NCBI GenBank assembly: GCA_022496805.1
Contig: CM040087.1
Location: 32,698,253-32,762,252, forward strand
Source: Pohlia nutans
Taxonomy: Eukaryota > Streptophyta > Bryopsida > Bryales > Mniaceae
Length of the DNA stretch: 64,000 bases
Reading direction: 5' to 3'
Position numbers and translations under genes: made by a program. Below the pieces are notes generated by a model. The model searched no databases, was not told the DNA's origin, and saw only the letters and a list, made by a program, of their open reading frames with translations. Below are positions 38,219 through 55,962 of the stretch, in pieces (position 1 is the first letter of the stretch; every line of letters starts with the position of its first letter).

Positions 38219-38886
38219 GTACCACCGCTTGGACATAAAGCATTTTTGGGCCAAATTTGGTACGTTAAAAATGAACAGTTTATGAAATAATACTAATTTG
38301 CTAACTTTTAGGCCTCTGTTAAAAAAAATCATATATGGTACCCAATAGCTGCCATGGATTCAAGTTTTTGGTAGAAGGTAGAAGTTGTAATGAGGAACAA
38401 TACGGTGTTATAAAAAATAATGGTATTCCTAGGTATTTTTGTGTCCATTTGCAATTCAAAATTTTAAAAAGAAGGCTAAATTTTAGTTTAATTATACAAT
38501 AAAGTAATTTTCTATTTTTCTCACTTTTTTTGTAACACCATGTTGTCATAGTAAGGAATAACTTGATGTCACAAAAAGATGAGAAAAAAAAGTAATTTAC
38601 TTTATTATGTAATCAAACTAAAATTTGCTATTATTTTGTGAAATTTTGAATTGCATGTGGACACAAAAATACCTAAGAATACCATTATTTTTTATAACAC
38701 CATATTGTTCCTCATTGCAACTTCTACCTTCTATCAAAAACCTGAATCCATGGCAGCTATTGGGTACCATATATGATTTTTTTTAACAGAGGCCTAAAAG
38801 TTAGCAAATTAGCATTATTTCATAAATTGTTCATTTTTAACGTACCAAATTTGGCTCAAAAATGCTTTATGTCCAAGCGGCGGTAC
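38219..38886. repeat. Long inverted repeat (foldback) 1, arms about 317 bp
   Basis: Left arm 38219-38535 and right arm 38568-38886 are inverse copies with few differences (for example GTACCACCGCTTGGAC versus GTCCAAGCGGCGGTAC). The loop is about 32 bp. A transcript would fold into a near-perfect stem of about 300 bp. No transposase frame is present. Confidence 0.9.
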
Positions 38887-39453
38887 AATGGGGTACTAAT
38901 CAAAATGTCGTTTTTGAATTCGCAGTGAGAAAAATTTCAATACGGCCAACTTTGAAAGCCTCCCGAGAGCTCAAAAGTTGATGTTCTATCACGAATTTTT
39001 TACCAAAGAATCATCTTTGAGTTAATTATATGTATGCCAAATTTCAAGGCCAAAAGATTGACCGAAAAAAAGTTATTCAAAATCTACCAACATTGGTAGC
39101 TGTGGAAATTTTTTCACTGCTGCCAACTTTGACAACCTCCCAAAGATTGATTTTTTTTTTTTGCCATAAAATTCTTGGAACAAAAACCTCTTTATGTTAA
39201 TACTACATATGATAAAAAATTTAAGGCCAAAATTTGACTTCTATGTTGGTAGATTTTGAATAATTTTTTTTCGGTGAATCTTTGGGCCTTGAAATTTGGC
39301 ATACATATAATTAACTTAAAGATAATTCTTTGGTAAAAAATTCGTGGTAAAACATCAATTTTTGAGCTCTCGGGAGGCTTTCAAAGTTGGCAGTATTGAA
39401 ATTTTTCTCACTGCGAATTCGAAAACGACATTTTGATTGGTACCCCACTGTAC
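38883..39453. repeat. Long inverted repeat (foldback) 2, arms about 215 bp, with a third internal unit
   Basis: Left arm 38883-39097 and right arm 39240-39453 are inverse copies (GTACAATGGGGTAC versus GTACCCCACTGTAC). It shares the four bases GTAC with foldback 1. The loop (39098-39239) is itself a diverged direct copy of part of the left arm (the GCCAACTTTGA...CCTCCC block recurs). The combined structure is bounded by CATGTAC and GTACATG. Confidence 0.85.
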
Positions 39454-40075
39454 ATGAAGTTGGAATGGAGAAGGCAATATTTGATACTAAACCCCACTTC
39501 TAACCTTCTTTCCAACTTGCATCTATAGGCGCCATACATTTATTTGAATGGACACATTAGAAATTCATGAGTTTATTGGACCTTACTATACATAATCATA
39601 TTTAAGTTATCTATACTTCATAAGATCATTAACTTTTTCCATTCTAATTTCTCTATACTAAAAGTTTAACATGTAGTCATATTGTAAATAATATTAGAAT
39701 TAAAGGTTCCATTATGTGGATAAAAAAACATTAATATGTCAAAATAGAAAAAAATGAGAGAAATTTATTAATTAAAAAAAAACTTTAATAAATAGCAACC
39801 CTACCAATTGATTCATTGTAGATTGTAAATACTATTATGATCACTAGCTAGAACACTTTTTTTAGGCTTACTTAACTTTATTGGTAAATCTATTTCCAAT
39901 AGATTCTTCATTTATGCCAATTTTAGGATTGGAGTTATTTTTTTAATCTATATTATCATTATTATCATATTGGCACAAACAATCAAATACAATAAAAGGT
40001 TTGTCCTTAACCCGTAAATGTTCACCATGGCATGAGAGGTCATTTACAAATGTTACTAAAACTTAATTTAGTATT
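39454..40075. other. AT-rich intergenic DNA, no gene seen
   Basis: TTAACCCGTAAATG at 40007-40020 looks like another TTAA-element left end, but no partner end is evident. Confidence 0.45.
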
Positions 40076-40079
40076 TTAA

Positions 40080-40515
40080 CCCTTAAACATCCTCACCCCT
40101 CTCCAAATTGGGCAATTTTGTAAGAATGCATTATTGTAAATTATGAATTTTAATTTGATTATCAATAAGATATTAACAATCTCTAAATGAAATTTGTTGT
40201 AATGGGTTGAAATGTAATACTCTAGGAATAGTGATTTTTGAAGATTTTTGGATGCTTAATTTTAAGAGTTGGTTATTCAAGAACACTTTTGAGCCAAGAT
40301 CTTCAAAATTTTGGGTGAGGGTGAATCACTGCAAGATGATATGGGGCATAAAATTTACAAATCATTCCCTTTCTAATCAAGTTTGTACATGCATGAAGCT
40401 AACTTCCCATAAAATCTGCCATAAAATTTCACACAACAAGAAGTGTATGACAGATGAGAAAACATGGATGAAATTTGTACATTATGTGGAAAATGCATGG
40501 TTGGACCTTCAAGGG
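40080..40515 (+). mobile_element. TTAA-flanked element A4 (436 bp)
   Basis: TTAA (40076-40079) is followed by CCCTTAAACATCC, and CCTTCAAGGG precedes TTAA (40516-40519). The body matches A1/A2 with an internal deletion in the left third, so it is a shortened relative. Confidence 0.7.
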
Positions 40516-40519
40516 TTAA

Positions 40520-41399
40520 ATTTTCAGTTTAGGCAACCTTTCAAACTATATCCTTTAGTCAGATGAAACTATTCATTTAAAGAAGTTGTTTGTTTTTTAA
40601 AAATTGTCAATTTCTAAATGAGAAATAGACACCAAAAGATTGCATCTCATCAAAATCAACAACCTCGGACCATTCATAAATCTATGCGTTTTTATTCAAT
40701 CATGTTCAATTTATTTTTCATTTTTGTGAAATGAAATTTTCTATTCATTGAATGTAATTTTCTAATTTGAGACTCTTCATGTCATCCAAATTTGAAAAAG
40801 GGTGTTTTTTATAACACCCTTTGGAGGAATGGAAAAATGTGATAAATTGATCCAATGGAATTAATTTTAACATCTTTAGATTTATTTTGATATTATCTAT
40901 AAAGAGCAACAAGAAGATTCTAAAAAAAGTGAAAATATTGGGACAAAAATGATGTAAAACCTTGGACACTTATAGGTTAATATTTACATTTTTAGTACCT
41001 TCTAATTTTAAAATGAATATAGGAAATGTAATTTATCATTGTATTATGGCTAATGTGGTTCAAATTGGATAAATGAAAAGTAAATTTGACTTCATAAAGG
41101 AAAAAAAATGCATTATTTAAAAGATTTTTTTTTTTTGGACAACCAGTCTAAATTGGACAACAACCATAAAATAACTGATTGGGTCTTATATCATCACCAC
41201 CCATCTTCATATAGATGAGGATGGTATTTATTCGTGTATTTATTGAATGAAAAGCAAGCAATTAATGTTTGGATCTGCCAAAAAAATTGTTTGCCTCAAT
41301 AAATGATCAATTTTTGCCAATAATTAGTAGGTTGTATAATAAACAATGAATTTAAAAAAAAATCACACTAGGAGACAAGTGATTGGTTGGAAGTTAATA
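40520..41399. other. AT-rich intergenic DNA, no gene seen
   Basis: No coding, repeat or RNA feature recognised. Confidence 0.5.
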
Positions 41400-41401
41400 T
41401 A

Positions 41402-43139
41402 AGGTGGTTACCCCATTACCAACTAGCTCCTTTCACCAACAACTTGGGGCATTATCTGCAATCAATGTTGTAATGATGTTGGTTGTAGCATGAGTTACAG
41501 TTGGTAATGGGTTCTCTCTTGTTGGTTTTAGTATATGTAAGTGTGGTTATGGATTTGTTGTTGTTGGTTTAGGCATCTTTAGTGTGTGCAATACAAATCT
41601 CCTTTAGACAGAAAGAGGTGTACCTACAGTAGTCAACACAAGTGTTTGAACAGCGAGTGATATTCCCGAAATAGAAAGAGCAGTGATCAAAAAGTCAACA
41701 TGTAGGGGGATTTTTGGCTTGCATTGATGACAAAAAACACATGGCATCTAATTAGCAGCATATCTTTTGAAATTAGCCACATAGAAGCTCTCCAAAACAA
41801 AATATCTGCAGGCTGTGTGTACAACTTAATATGCACACAAGTTGTGTACACCACCACCATCTCAATGCTAACATTGCTTTCAAGATTTCATGTGCAACAA
41901 CTTTCAGAGTTCGAGAGAGGTTTCCAGTGAGTCATAATGGCTCCTAGGAGATGTGAGAGTGAGAGAAAGGCGGTTTTGATGCACAAGCGAGGTAGTTCCT
42001 ATGGTCAAATTTCAGCACTGTTGGGTGTACCTCGAAGTACTTGCAGTGATATAGTACGAAGATTTGGTGAGAGAGGGAGTGTGAAAGACAAGTAGACCTC
42101 GAATTCTTGATGAGCGCGATGATTGTGATATTGTGAGGAAGTTAAACAACCAAAGTACTAGTACTGCTGCAGCTATAGGAAGAGAGTTAAGATCTATGGG
42201 CATGCAATTGAGTGATGATACAGTTAGAAGGAGTCTTCAGAGGCAAGGCCTGCAAGCACGTGTGAAGATCAAGAAGCCACTTTTGACTAAGAAGCATCGA
42301 GCACGACGTTTTCAATGGGCAAAGAAGTGTAATCGTTTCACTTGGGAAGATTGGAGTTTTGTCATCTTCTCTGATGAGTCAAAATTCAACCTCTTTGGCT
42401 TAGATGGACGGCAGTATTGTTGGAGAAAGAGTGGAGAAAGTCTTTTAGAGCAGCATGTGCAATGTACAGTTAAACATGGGGGAGGAAATATAATGGTTTG
42501 GGGTTGCATGAGTTGGAAAGGAGTTGGTAAGCTTCATTTGATTGAAGGGAAGATGGATAGATACATATATCGAGAGATTTTGGAGACAGAATTTATGGAG
42601 ACTATACGCATGCAAGGTTTAGAGGAAGAGAGTGTCATTTTTCAACACGATTGCTTAGACATTGCATTCTTGAGTTGTAAAGTCATTTTGTAGCTTGTAC
42701 TTTCATTTTATACAAGTAATGCACAATGTTTCTAGTTCTTGCAAAAAGAATTGTACATCTTAGTTGTATATTTGAATTAAACTAAATTTTTTGGGTTCAC
42801 ATTTCAACTTCAAAAGTTGTATTATATATTTGTTGCAACTATATGCTCTTATACACTTTTACATTCAATTTTATGATGTAATCTGTAAGAATGGTAGCAA
42901 ATTCTTTCAATTAGCTTCCTCTGTACGACTATTTATGCTAGCCACTGTATATGACGTGAGTGGGATGCGATATACTTCAACTTTGAAATTTATAAATAAT
43001 TCATTTTTCATCCAAAAATTATGTTTCAACTTGTGTTGGAATCTATTTCTTCTTGCCTACCTCTAAAAATAACAATACTCAATAATATGAATGCATCATA
43101 TCCGTATTTCTTATTCAGTTGGGAATGGAGTAACCACCT
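41402..43139 (+). mobile_element. Tc1-like element T1 (1738 bp), internally deleted
   Basis: The left TIR AGGTGGTTACCCCATTACC and the right end TTCCCAACT...GTAACCACCT are inverse with few mismatches; TA flanks both ends (41400-41401, 43140-43141). It carries a broken Tc1-family transposase (41937-42693). Its first 230 and last 190 bp also form the deletion derivative at 43789-44205. The reverse-strand remnant at 61030-62400 is a relative with a different set of lesions. Confidence 0.9.
41937..42693 (+). pseudogene. Tc1-family DDE transposase, frameshifted and C-terminally deleted
   Basis: ATG at 41937 opens MAPRRCESERKAVLMHKRG, followed by a helix-turn-helix-like region (ISALLGVPRSTCSDIVRRFG). 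A stop at 42093 is a one-base frameshift: the next frame resumes at once with SRPRILDE and runs to 42693. That part holds the DNA-binding second half, then the catalytic start FSDESKFNLFGLDGRQYCW, HGGGNIMVWGC and FQHD (second Asp). Right after FQHD the expected region with the third acidic residue is missing and an unrelated tail ends the frame. The first two catalytic Asp are intact and the third is lost, so the element cannot move by itself. Such transposases act in the nucleus on their own TIRs. Confidence 0.9.
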
Positions 43140-43197
43140 TAGCAAGTTGCATGAGTGGGGTAATCAAGTGACTTACTCTCTAAATAAGTGGCCTCTA

Positions 43198-43661
43198 CTA
43201 AGGTAAAGGTACCTTAACCCTTAAACGACATATGCTTTCCAGATACCACACCCAAAATCTCTTTTAAATTCCATTTTAAGTAAGATTTTGTTTTTAATTT
43301 ACTTTGGCTCTATTCTATAAAAAGGTATAGATTTCTCTAAGGTACTCGGTTTGGCATTTTAAAAACCCCATTTGGTGCAATGGAGTAGAAGTTATGAGCA
43401 AAATTCTCCCAAACTATAACCAAGCCCGTGGTGCTTGCATTGTCGTTTAAGGGTTAAACCACCATGACACCTAAAACTACCAACTTCTACACCCTCTTTC
43501 ATTTCAGGAAGGAAATATTGACTTTCATTACATGACTTATGCATCAATTGCTCAAAAGTTAAGTCATGTATCGACAACTTACATTTCTTCCCTAAAATGA
43601 AGGAAGAGTGTAGAAGTTGATGGTTTTAGGTTCATGGTGATTTTAGGTACCTCTACCTTAG
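43198..43661. mobile_element. Hairpin MITE V, interrupted in its left arm by element G
   Basis: Ends CTAAGGTAAAGGTACC and GGTACCTCTACCTTAG are inverse; the arms continue through CACCTAAAACTACCAACTT at about 43467-43485 versus the inverse at about 43600-43640. Removing element G leaves roughly 224 bp, nearly all stem. The right arm has no insertion and gives the unoccupied sequence for the site of G. Confidence 0.7.
43218..43453. mobile_element. TTAA-flanked element G (236 bp), perfect 13-bp TIRs
   Basis: TTAA (43214-43217), then CCCTTAAACGACA; TGTCGTTTAAGGG, then TTAA (43454-43457). The terminal sequence is close to family C (CCCTTAAACGTCAA). It is inserted in the left arm of hairpin element V. 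Confidence 0.85.
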
Positions 43662-43788
43662 TGATGAAGTTTTAATGTTGGGAAATTATTGTGTAAGAGT
43701 GGAGATGCTCTTAGGGCATTGGCACCGTGATCATGGAAATCATCTCTGCAAGGCAACGTTGACGAGGTCTATTGCAGAGCTCTGAATA

Positions 43789-44205
43789 AGGTGGTTATCC
43801 CATTCCCAACTATCTCCTTTTACCAACAGGTAGGGGCATTATCCACAATCAATGCTCCGACGGTGTTGGTTGTAGCATGAGGTAGAGTTGGTAATGGGTT
43901 CTCTCTTGTTGGTTTTAGTATGTGTAAGTGTGGTTATGGATTCGTTGTTGTTGGTTCAAGCATCTTTAGAGTGTGCAGTACAAATCTTCTTTAGACAGAA
44001 AGAGGTGTACCTATATGACGTGAATGGGATGCGTCATACTTCAACTTTGAAAATTTGTAACTAATTCATTCTTCATCCAAAAATTATGTTTCAACTTGTG
44101 CTGGAATCTAATTCTTCTTGTCTATCTCTAAAATTTTTTAACACTAAATAATTTCAATGCCTCATATCCGTATTTCTTATTCAGTTGGGAATGGGGTAAC
44201 CACCT
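43789..44205 (+). mobile_element. Tc1-like deletion derivative T3 (417 bp)
   Basis: The left ~230 bp match T1 from 41402 and the right ~187 bp match T1 up to 43139; the transposase gene is missing. TA flanks both ends (43787-43788, 44206-44207). The join lies near 44015, where GTACCTATATGACGTG fuses the two parts over a short shared TAT. This is a MITE being born from its parent element, 650 bp away. Confidence 0.9.
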
Positions 44206-44662
44206 TAGCGAGTTCAAGCACCGAGGTCTTGCTGCCACAGCCATGTTCCACATTCTACCCTCGTTATCTCCATGTGCCCGTTGCTGGTTGGACGCGGCAA
44301 TGTGTAAGGACATGGCGACCATCTTGTCAATGAAGTTTAGGGGCAGTCACAGTCACTGAATATCACGCATGTATGCCGTGGAAATCCTTTGGTGCAATTC
44401 ACGCAATATTCGGTTCAAATGCAACAATGGTACAGTACTTTTTGCTGATGGTGAAGATGAGTTTATAGTAAGGGTGGGTTTATAGTAAGGGAGGGTAATT
44501 AGTGAAGGAGGGTAATTAGTGAAGGTGACAATGAAAATGTAAAATCAATGCAAAATAAAGATATCAGCCACTCAATAAAAATCTCAACCCTCGCTAATAT
44601 TGTGATTTTTCAAATTAGAGTGTGTCTTTGGAATTAGTAACACACGCACTCACTAGACTTAA

Positions 44663-46203
44663 CCCCTAAATGACAAAGGGGGTAAGGGCAAAACCTAGAT
44701 GTGTTATAAAATGTTACTTCTATAACTTTGATGAAGTTTGATTCAAAAGAGAAAATTTGAAGTATGATGTTAAGTATTCATATGTACGGTCAAACTTCCA
44801 AAAATAGTCTTAGATACTCATTTAATGAATTTAGAAGCATTTACAATTTAAATTTCACCAAAATTACAAATTCTATTTTTTAAAATTGAAATTTGATATG
44901 ATTGGTTAAAACTAGACATTCTATTCTTAACCCTTAAACGTCAAGGTAAGCCCCATGGGCTTATTTAAAGAGAATAATGAAGAAAAAAGTTGATTTTTTC
45001 AACCAAATCAAGCGAGACTTGGTGTGTTGGAAAGCTACTGAAAAAGCGATCTAGATTCCAAATTTTCGCCTCATTTGAGAAATTGTGGAATCGTTGGTAA
45101 GCAATCAAAGCTATCATGTTGAACAAGTTTTAAGATTGGGGCAACTGAAGTTCAGCAGTGCCGCAGTGCTATAGTGCTAGCCAACAGTGCACTGCAAAGC
45201 CGTTTTTGCCATATTTTATTTTATTTTATTTATTTTTCCTTCCCCAAAAAATTAGATGCCTTCCGGGCTGCCCCGTCTAGGCCCTCTTGACGTTTAAGGG
45301 TTAAATTCGAAAAGACAAAATTTTCAAATGAGAGAATATTAGTAGTTTTACAAAATAGTAAGTTTTATAACACTAGGATAATATTGAGGTCTTAGTCTTA
45401 AAAAATTTCCTTAGTAAATCTCAACAAAGAAAATGAAATGTATCAAACTACACTAGAATGTGATCTCTACCCCCAATTTCAAAAACAAAAATCAAAACTG
45501 GAAAAATATCATTTCTTGATCATGGGCAATCACTACTGGGTGATGGTCCAGTTGGGGTACCCAAAAAAGCTGCATTCGGGACAATTGCACTATGTGTTGG
45601 TGTGTCAAACAAACATATTTTTTAGTTTCAATAAAGTAAGACTTCATTAAATGTGATTTTAGTTTTCTACACTTATAACGTATCAAGGAAAAAAAATTGA
45701 TTACAATCAAAGATTTTTAAGTAATTTTATTTGATTTTTTAGTTGAAAAAGTAAGTTATGTCCCAATCACCTAGAATCCCTAAAATCAAACAAATGGAAT
45801 ATCAAAAAAATTAATTAATATTATTTTTGAATACGACCTACATCTAATTGTGTAGAGTACAAAATAATTTATTTTATCATTAAAAAAATTAATGAATTGT
45901 GCACATGCAACTTGCAAATCCCAAAATTCAGCAATTTTTCACACATTTATGAATGGATCCAAAAATAATATTTTTTTTAATATAAACTCTTTGAACATAT
46001 ACATTTTGATTCCATTGAGGTGCATGATTTTATTTTTTTCATTTTAGGGTCTTTTTACTTGATCAAAATGAGCAAATTAGGCAAACTTTGAGGTTTTAAA
46101 CAAAAATAATGTAATTAGTGTGTCCAAAAAGTGATACCCCAAGCTAATTATTGCCCTGCTATTTGGACTGCAACCAGAAAATGATCGATCAGTCATATAG
46201 GGG
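44663..46203 (+). mobile_element. TTAA-flanked element B2, interrupted by C1
   Basis: TTAA (44659-44662), CCCCTAAATGACAAAG at left; CATATAGGGG, then TTAA (46204-46207) at right. Left part and right end match B1; about 700 bp (roughly 45425-46140) between them has no counterpart in B1, B3 or B4 and may be another insertion or a longer parental form. C1 lies at 44931-45300. Confidence 0.7.
44931..45300 (+). mobile_element. TTAA-flanked element C1 (370 bp), nested in B2
   Basis: TTAA (44927-44930), then CCCTTAAACGTCAA; TTGACGTTTAAGGG, then TTAA (45301-45304): perfect 14-bp TIRs, 18 bp with the TTAA. Sister copy C2 (59296-59668) is about 90% identical by eye. Near the left end is the palindrome AAGCCCCATGGGCTT and near the right end CCGGGCTGCCCC. 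Confidence 0.88.
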
Positions 46204-46207
46204 TTAA

Positions 46208-46470
46208 CCAAAAAGTCAACCCAAGGAGGAAAGTTTTGGCAAACTTGTGTTGAATTCCTCTTGAACTCATATTGAAATATAAGTAGACCAAAAACTAGTC
46301 AATGATGAGTTGGGAGACAATCTAAAACAAGGCATTGTCATTATTCTCCACACCTCCCACACCTTCCACCAAAGCTCCAACCCCATGATACACAAGGGAA
46401 CAATTTATGACACGACACTATTCAAGACAAGTATAGTTCAATAGAGAGGTTAGAAGTAGAGCAAAAAGGG
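46208..46470 (+). repeat. Interspersed repeat H, copy 1
   Basis: From the TTAA at the right end of B2 onward, the sequence matches 58561-58830, which follows B4 in the same way. Shared blocks include GAGGAAAGTTTTGGCAAACT and GATGAGTTGGGAGACAATCT. No coding potential. Confidence 0.75.
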
Positions 46471-46789
46471 AGGTTTGATACGCTTCTTTTCGGTTAACGC
46501 AACTATTAGTGAACTGGTTTTTCACTATTTCTACCATGAAGACGAGATTCCCAGTTCCAGGGAAGATTTCTGTTGTAGGGTGCGGTGAACTTAGGGTTTA
46601 AGATTCCTAGCCTCCCCAGAAAGAAAACAAAGCCAATAAAAGCGAAGAGCGTTGGGAAAGGAACGGAAAAGTACAGAATGGCAGCCGAAAGGACGTAGGC
46701 ACGTTTCAGAAGGGAAAAAAAAGGGTAAGAAAAAAAGGAACAGTCAGTGTAGCACCTCCACAACTTACGGAAAATCACTGTAGATGAAA
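46471..46789. other. Gene-free stretch, function unknown
   Basis: GC content is slightly higher than around it, and a telobox-like TTAGGGTTTAAG occurs at 46591-46602. A 98-codon reverse-strand frame has no recognisable similarity. It might be a captured promoter fragment, but I cannot support that. Confidence 0.3.
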
Positions 46790-47204
46790 GGTATGTTCGC
46801 ACCTGGCCTTAGAGGTGGTCTTACAAGGGGGTCTTACATCCTTAAAAAAGTGTGTGTTCCCACCTACATTCTTTAGTAATTACCAATCCTACATGGATGT
46901 ACACATGACACACTTTTAAGAATGGGTATTAGCTAACATTTAGGAGGACAAAAAATATTTGAGCAATAGTAGGCAATTGTTAAGGGAGCACCAAAATAGG
47001 AAATATTCCCTAGTTTTGAACACTAAAGAATGGTCTTAGCTAATGTGGCACTTGATGGGCCATTATGTAATCCCCCTACTATTGCTAACACCTTTCCAAA
47101 CCTCATTGATGACACCTTTCCTACAAAGAAGGTATTTTTCCCAAAATTGTGGGGGTGTTAAATTTTTATCCACGGTCTTTGCAAAGGCCAAGTGCGAACA
47201 GGCC
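46790..47204. mobile_element. PIF/Harbinger-like MITE P (415 bp)
   Basis: Left end GGTATGTTCGCACCTGGCC and right end GGCCAAGTGCGAACAGGCC are inverse with three mismatches. GGCC-type ends with TGTTCGCAC are typical of plant Harbinger/Tourist elements. The right flank is TTA; the left flank is AAA, so the target duplication is not confirmed. Confidence 0.55.
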
Positions 47205-47214
47205 TTAATGGTTG

Positions 47215-47375
47215 CCCAGCAATTACATAGGGAACCTTGACCGATTCACTGCCAAGTAAATAATACTGTCAAACTGCAGTTTATAGCAAGTTTTACAGGT
47301 TGTTCAATTTAACTAATGTTCACAAAAAAATCACCATCATTCTGTACCATTTACTACATGGTGAATGTGTTAAAA
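47215..47375 (+). repeat. Interspersed repeat Q, copy 2
   Basis: Matches 27805-27951 (CTTGACCGATTCACTGCCAA, GTACCATTTACTAC) with scattered substitutions. Confidence 0.7.
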
Positions 47376-47379
47376 AGGT

Positions 47380-48047
47380 TAAAAATTGAAAGAGTAGTTA
47401 ATAACGGAGAAAGCGGTTATAACGTGATTAGGGAGGCTCAACTGAAACAAGGACGCACATAAAAGTTACCGATCAAACTGAACTTACTGGTGAATCAAAA
47501 TCCCAACAGTAGTAATCACTAATCAGCAGCAGCGTCGGCGGCGGCGATCTTCACGCTGCAAAGATCTGTCGGTTCCTGCAGATCCCCAACATGTACACCT
47601 CCGGAACATGTATGTACAGCTACTGTACACCACGCAGTAGTACATACACTATGTGCACGCTTCTCCCGTTTCAGTAGTGTTGCCGAAATGGCCACAAGTC
47701 ATCACAAATGCTGCTGTTGTTATTATTATGGCAATGGAATGATCGAAGCCATTCTGTTGTTCATCATGTGCTAACTTAGCTAGCTAGTAGCTTTGCATGC
47801 AACTTATTCGGAGCTCAGCCGCGAGGTCAATGCACGTCGTCGATGGCCATTCTTTTGACGGATTTCGTGGTAAAAGCTCTTTGTCTAATACGCGCATTCT
47901 TCGATTGAGCTTTAAATAGCAGAACACGTGAGTTTGGTTTTTGTTTTTGTTGATCAATGGGAGTGCTAAATAACTTAGTGCAGGTGCGCCGGCCCTCGTG
48001 ATGAAGCGCAGAAGCGCGTACGAGCTCTGACTTGCAAGTTGCAACTG
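47380..48047 (+). promoter_or_regulatory. Upstream region of the GH9 gene
   Basis: GC content rises from about 47500. A TTTAAATAG box lies at 47911-47919, about 130 bp before the proposed start codon, and could be a TATA element. No other gene is seen. This is inference from position only. Confidence 0.35.
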
Positions 48048-54541
<6,494 letters not shown>

Positions 54542-54551
<10 letters not shown>

Positions 54552-54742
54552 TCAATTCTTCCTTAAACCCTAAACCCTAGAATGATCAATTCTTCCTTAA
54601 ACACTAAACCCTGAACCCTAGAATGATCGTTTCTTCCTTAAACCCTAAACCCTGGACCCTAGAATGATCAATTCTTCCTTAAACCCTAAACCCTGGACCC
54701 TAGAATGATCAATTCTTCCTTAAACCCTAAACCCTGGACCCC
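54542..54742 (+). repeat. 41-bp tandem array starting at the GH9 stop codon, telomere-like core
   Basis: About 4.7 units of CTAGAATGATCAATTCTTCC followed by TTAAACCCTAAACCCTGGAC. The first unit overlaps the last two codons and TGA stop of the GH9 gene (CTAGAATGA, 54543-54551). Each unit holds an AAACCCTAAACCC telomere-like/telobox core in the 3' UTR. Confidence 0.9.
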
Positions 54743-55539
54743 ATGATGATTTACTTATTTTTTTACTTAGGGGCTCATTGATGCACATGGACAAAGTAGA
54801 CTAGTTGTTCCATTTTGCCTCCCTCCCTTTCCAATAAGGCAAGGAGTGTGTCGGTGTTCGATGTCCTGAGCTGCTGGAAGGTGGCCGAACATGATGCTGA
54901 GAGGTTCTAAGTAACTTAGAGATAGAAAGACTCCTTAGTTACTTTTTCTTGCTTCAAGAAAAAACTAAGGACTGCTTGTAAAATAGAGAAATAAAAAATT
55001 ATATATTATTTGACTCTTTCGGGTCAACGAGATATATATACATTCATTCTATTATCAGAGTATTTTTGTCTTTTGGCAGACTTTAATTTGCTCTGTGCAT
55101 TCATGTCTCTGGGCTCCATCTGAACCTGAACCTGTGCACATCTGGCACATGATTGTGTTCCAAGTGGGCATTCGAATCTCCTGGCGGCCAGGCAAAAAAT
55201 AAGAAGCAGCTTCTGCACATTAAAATAATACATGGTCTTTGCAGGGGAGCTGCCTGAGTGCCTGCTCCTTTTTACAGTCAGCTTTGTCGAGTATCAATAT
55301 GACTCTGCAGGATACAAAAATCACTTATCAAACATTATGACCTTAGCCTACGTCATGGTTGGGTTTCGACGTACATTAGCTGATTGTAGTGTAAAAGTAC
55401 CACGTGTCATCTTATGGTTCGTGTGGGGTGACGTGTAAATTCGATTTTATTAACACATACGTCTTATGAAAATAACCCTGATTATTTTCTTATACTGTAC
55501 AATCTTTGAGCTGATCTCAACACCCTTGGAGAAGCGAAG
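54743..55539. other. 3' flank of GH9 gene, no further gene seen
   Basis: Probable 3' UTR remainder followed by non-coding DNA. A short reverse-strand frame (55024-55233) and a forward frame (55232-55438) have no recognisable similarity. Confidence 0.45.
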
Positions 55540-55543
55540 TTAA

Positions 55544-55958
55544 CCCAGATTCTTTTCATGCACAATCTTAAGGTGTGAGGTACCAAAAAGCTATTAGGTG
55601 GTAGGCACTCATTGAGCACCGTGCATGCTCTTAATAGGAAATGTCACACTTTTGGATCTATCTGTGCCATATGATTGTACTCTACAATAGAGCAGACCTG
55701 TACCCAAACAGCACAGCAACTCTGGGCAGGAACAAGACGGCAAACAAGACTGGGGAAATTTTAATAATCGGGGAGCCTTGTTAACCGCATCCGGCCTGCA
55801 TGTGGATAAGGCCGGCAAATAGAGGGTGAGCCGTATTAACATATTGGTAGAGAATTTAATAGGCTTTCAAAGGTGACTTAGATGGAGGTTGTATGAGAAA
55901 GTTACAAGGCTTTGAATCTGTTCTTGATTCGGTTTCTAGATGCAGGGACGATTAGGGA
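55544..55958 (-). mobile_element. TTAA-type element E2 (uninterrupted relative of E1)
   Basis: The right part (about 55845-55958) is the reverse complement of E1's start (GGGACGATTAGGGATTAA at 55945-55962). TTAA at 55959-55962 closes it; TTAACCC at 55540-55546 is a candidate other end, less certain because it does not resemble E1's. At 55856-55859 it has the single TTAA that is occupied by A1 in E1. Confidence 0.55.
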
Positions 55959-55962
55959 TTAA

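Noticed and set aside
46506..46802. Reverse-strand 98-codon frame as a membrane protein gene
   Set aside because: Hydrophobic by composition only; overlaps the end of a MITE and has no start context or homology I can name.
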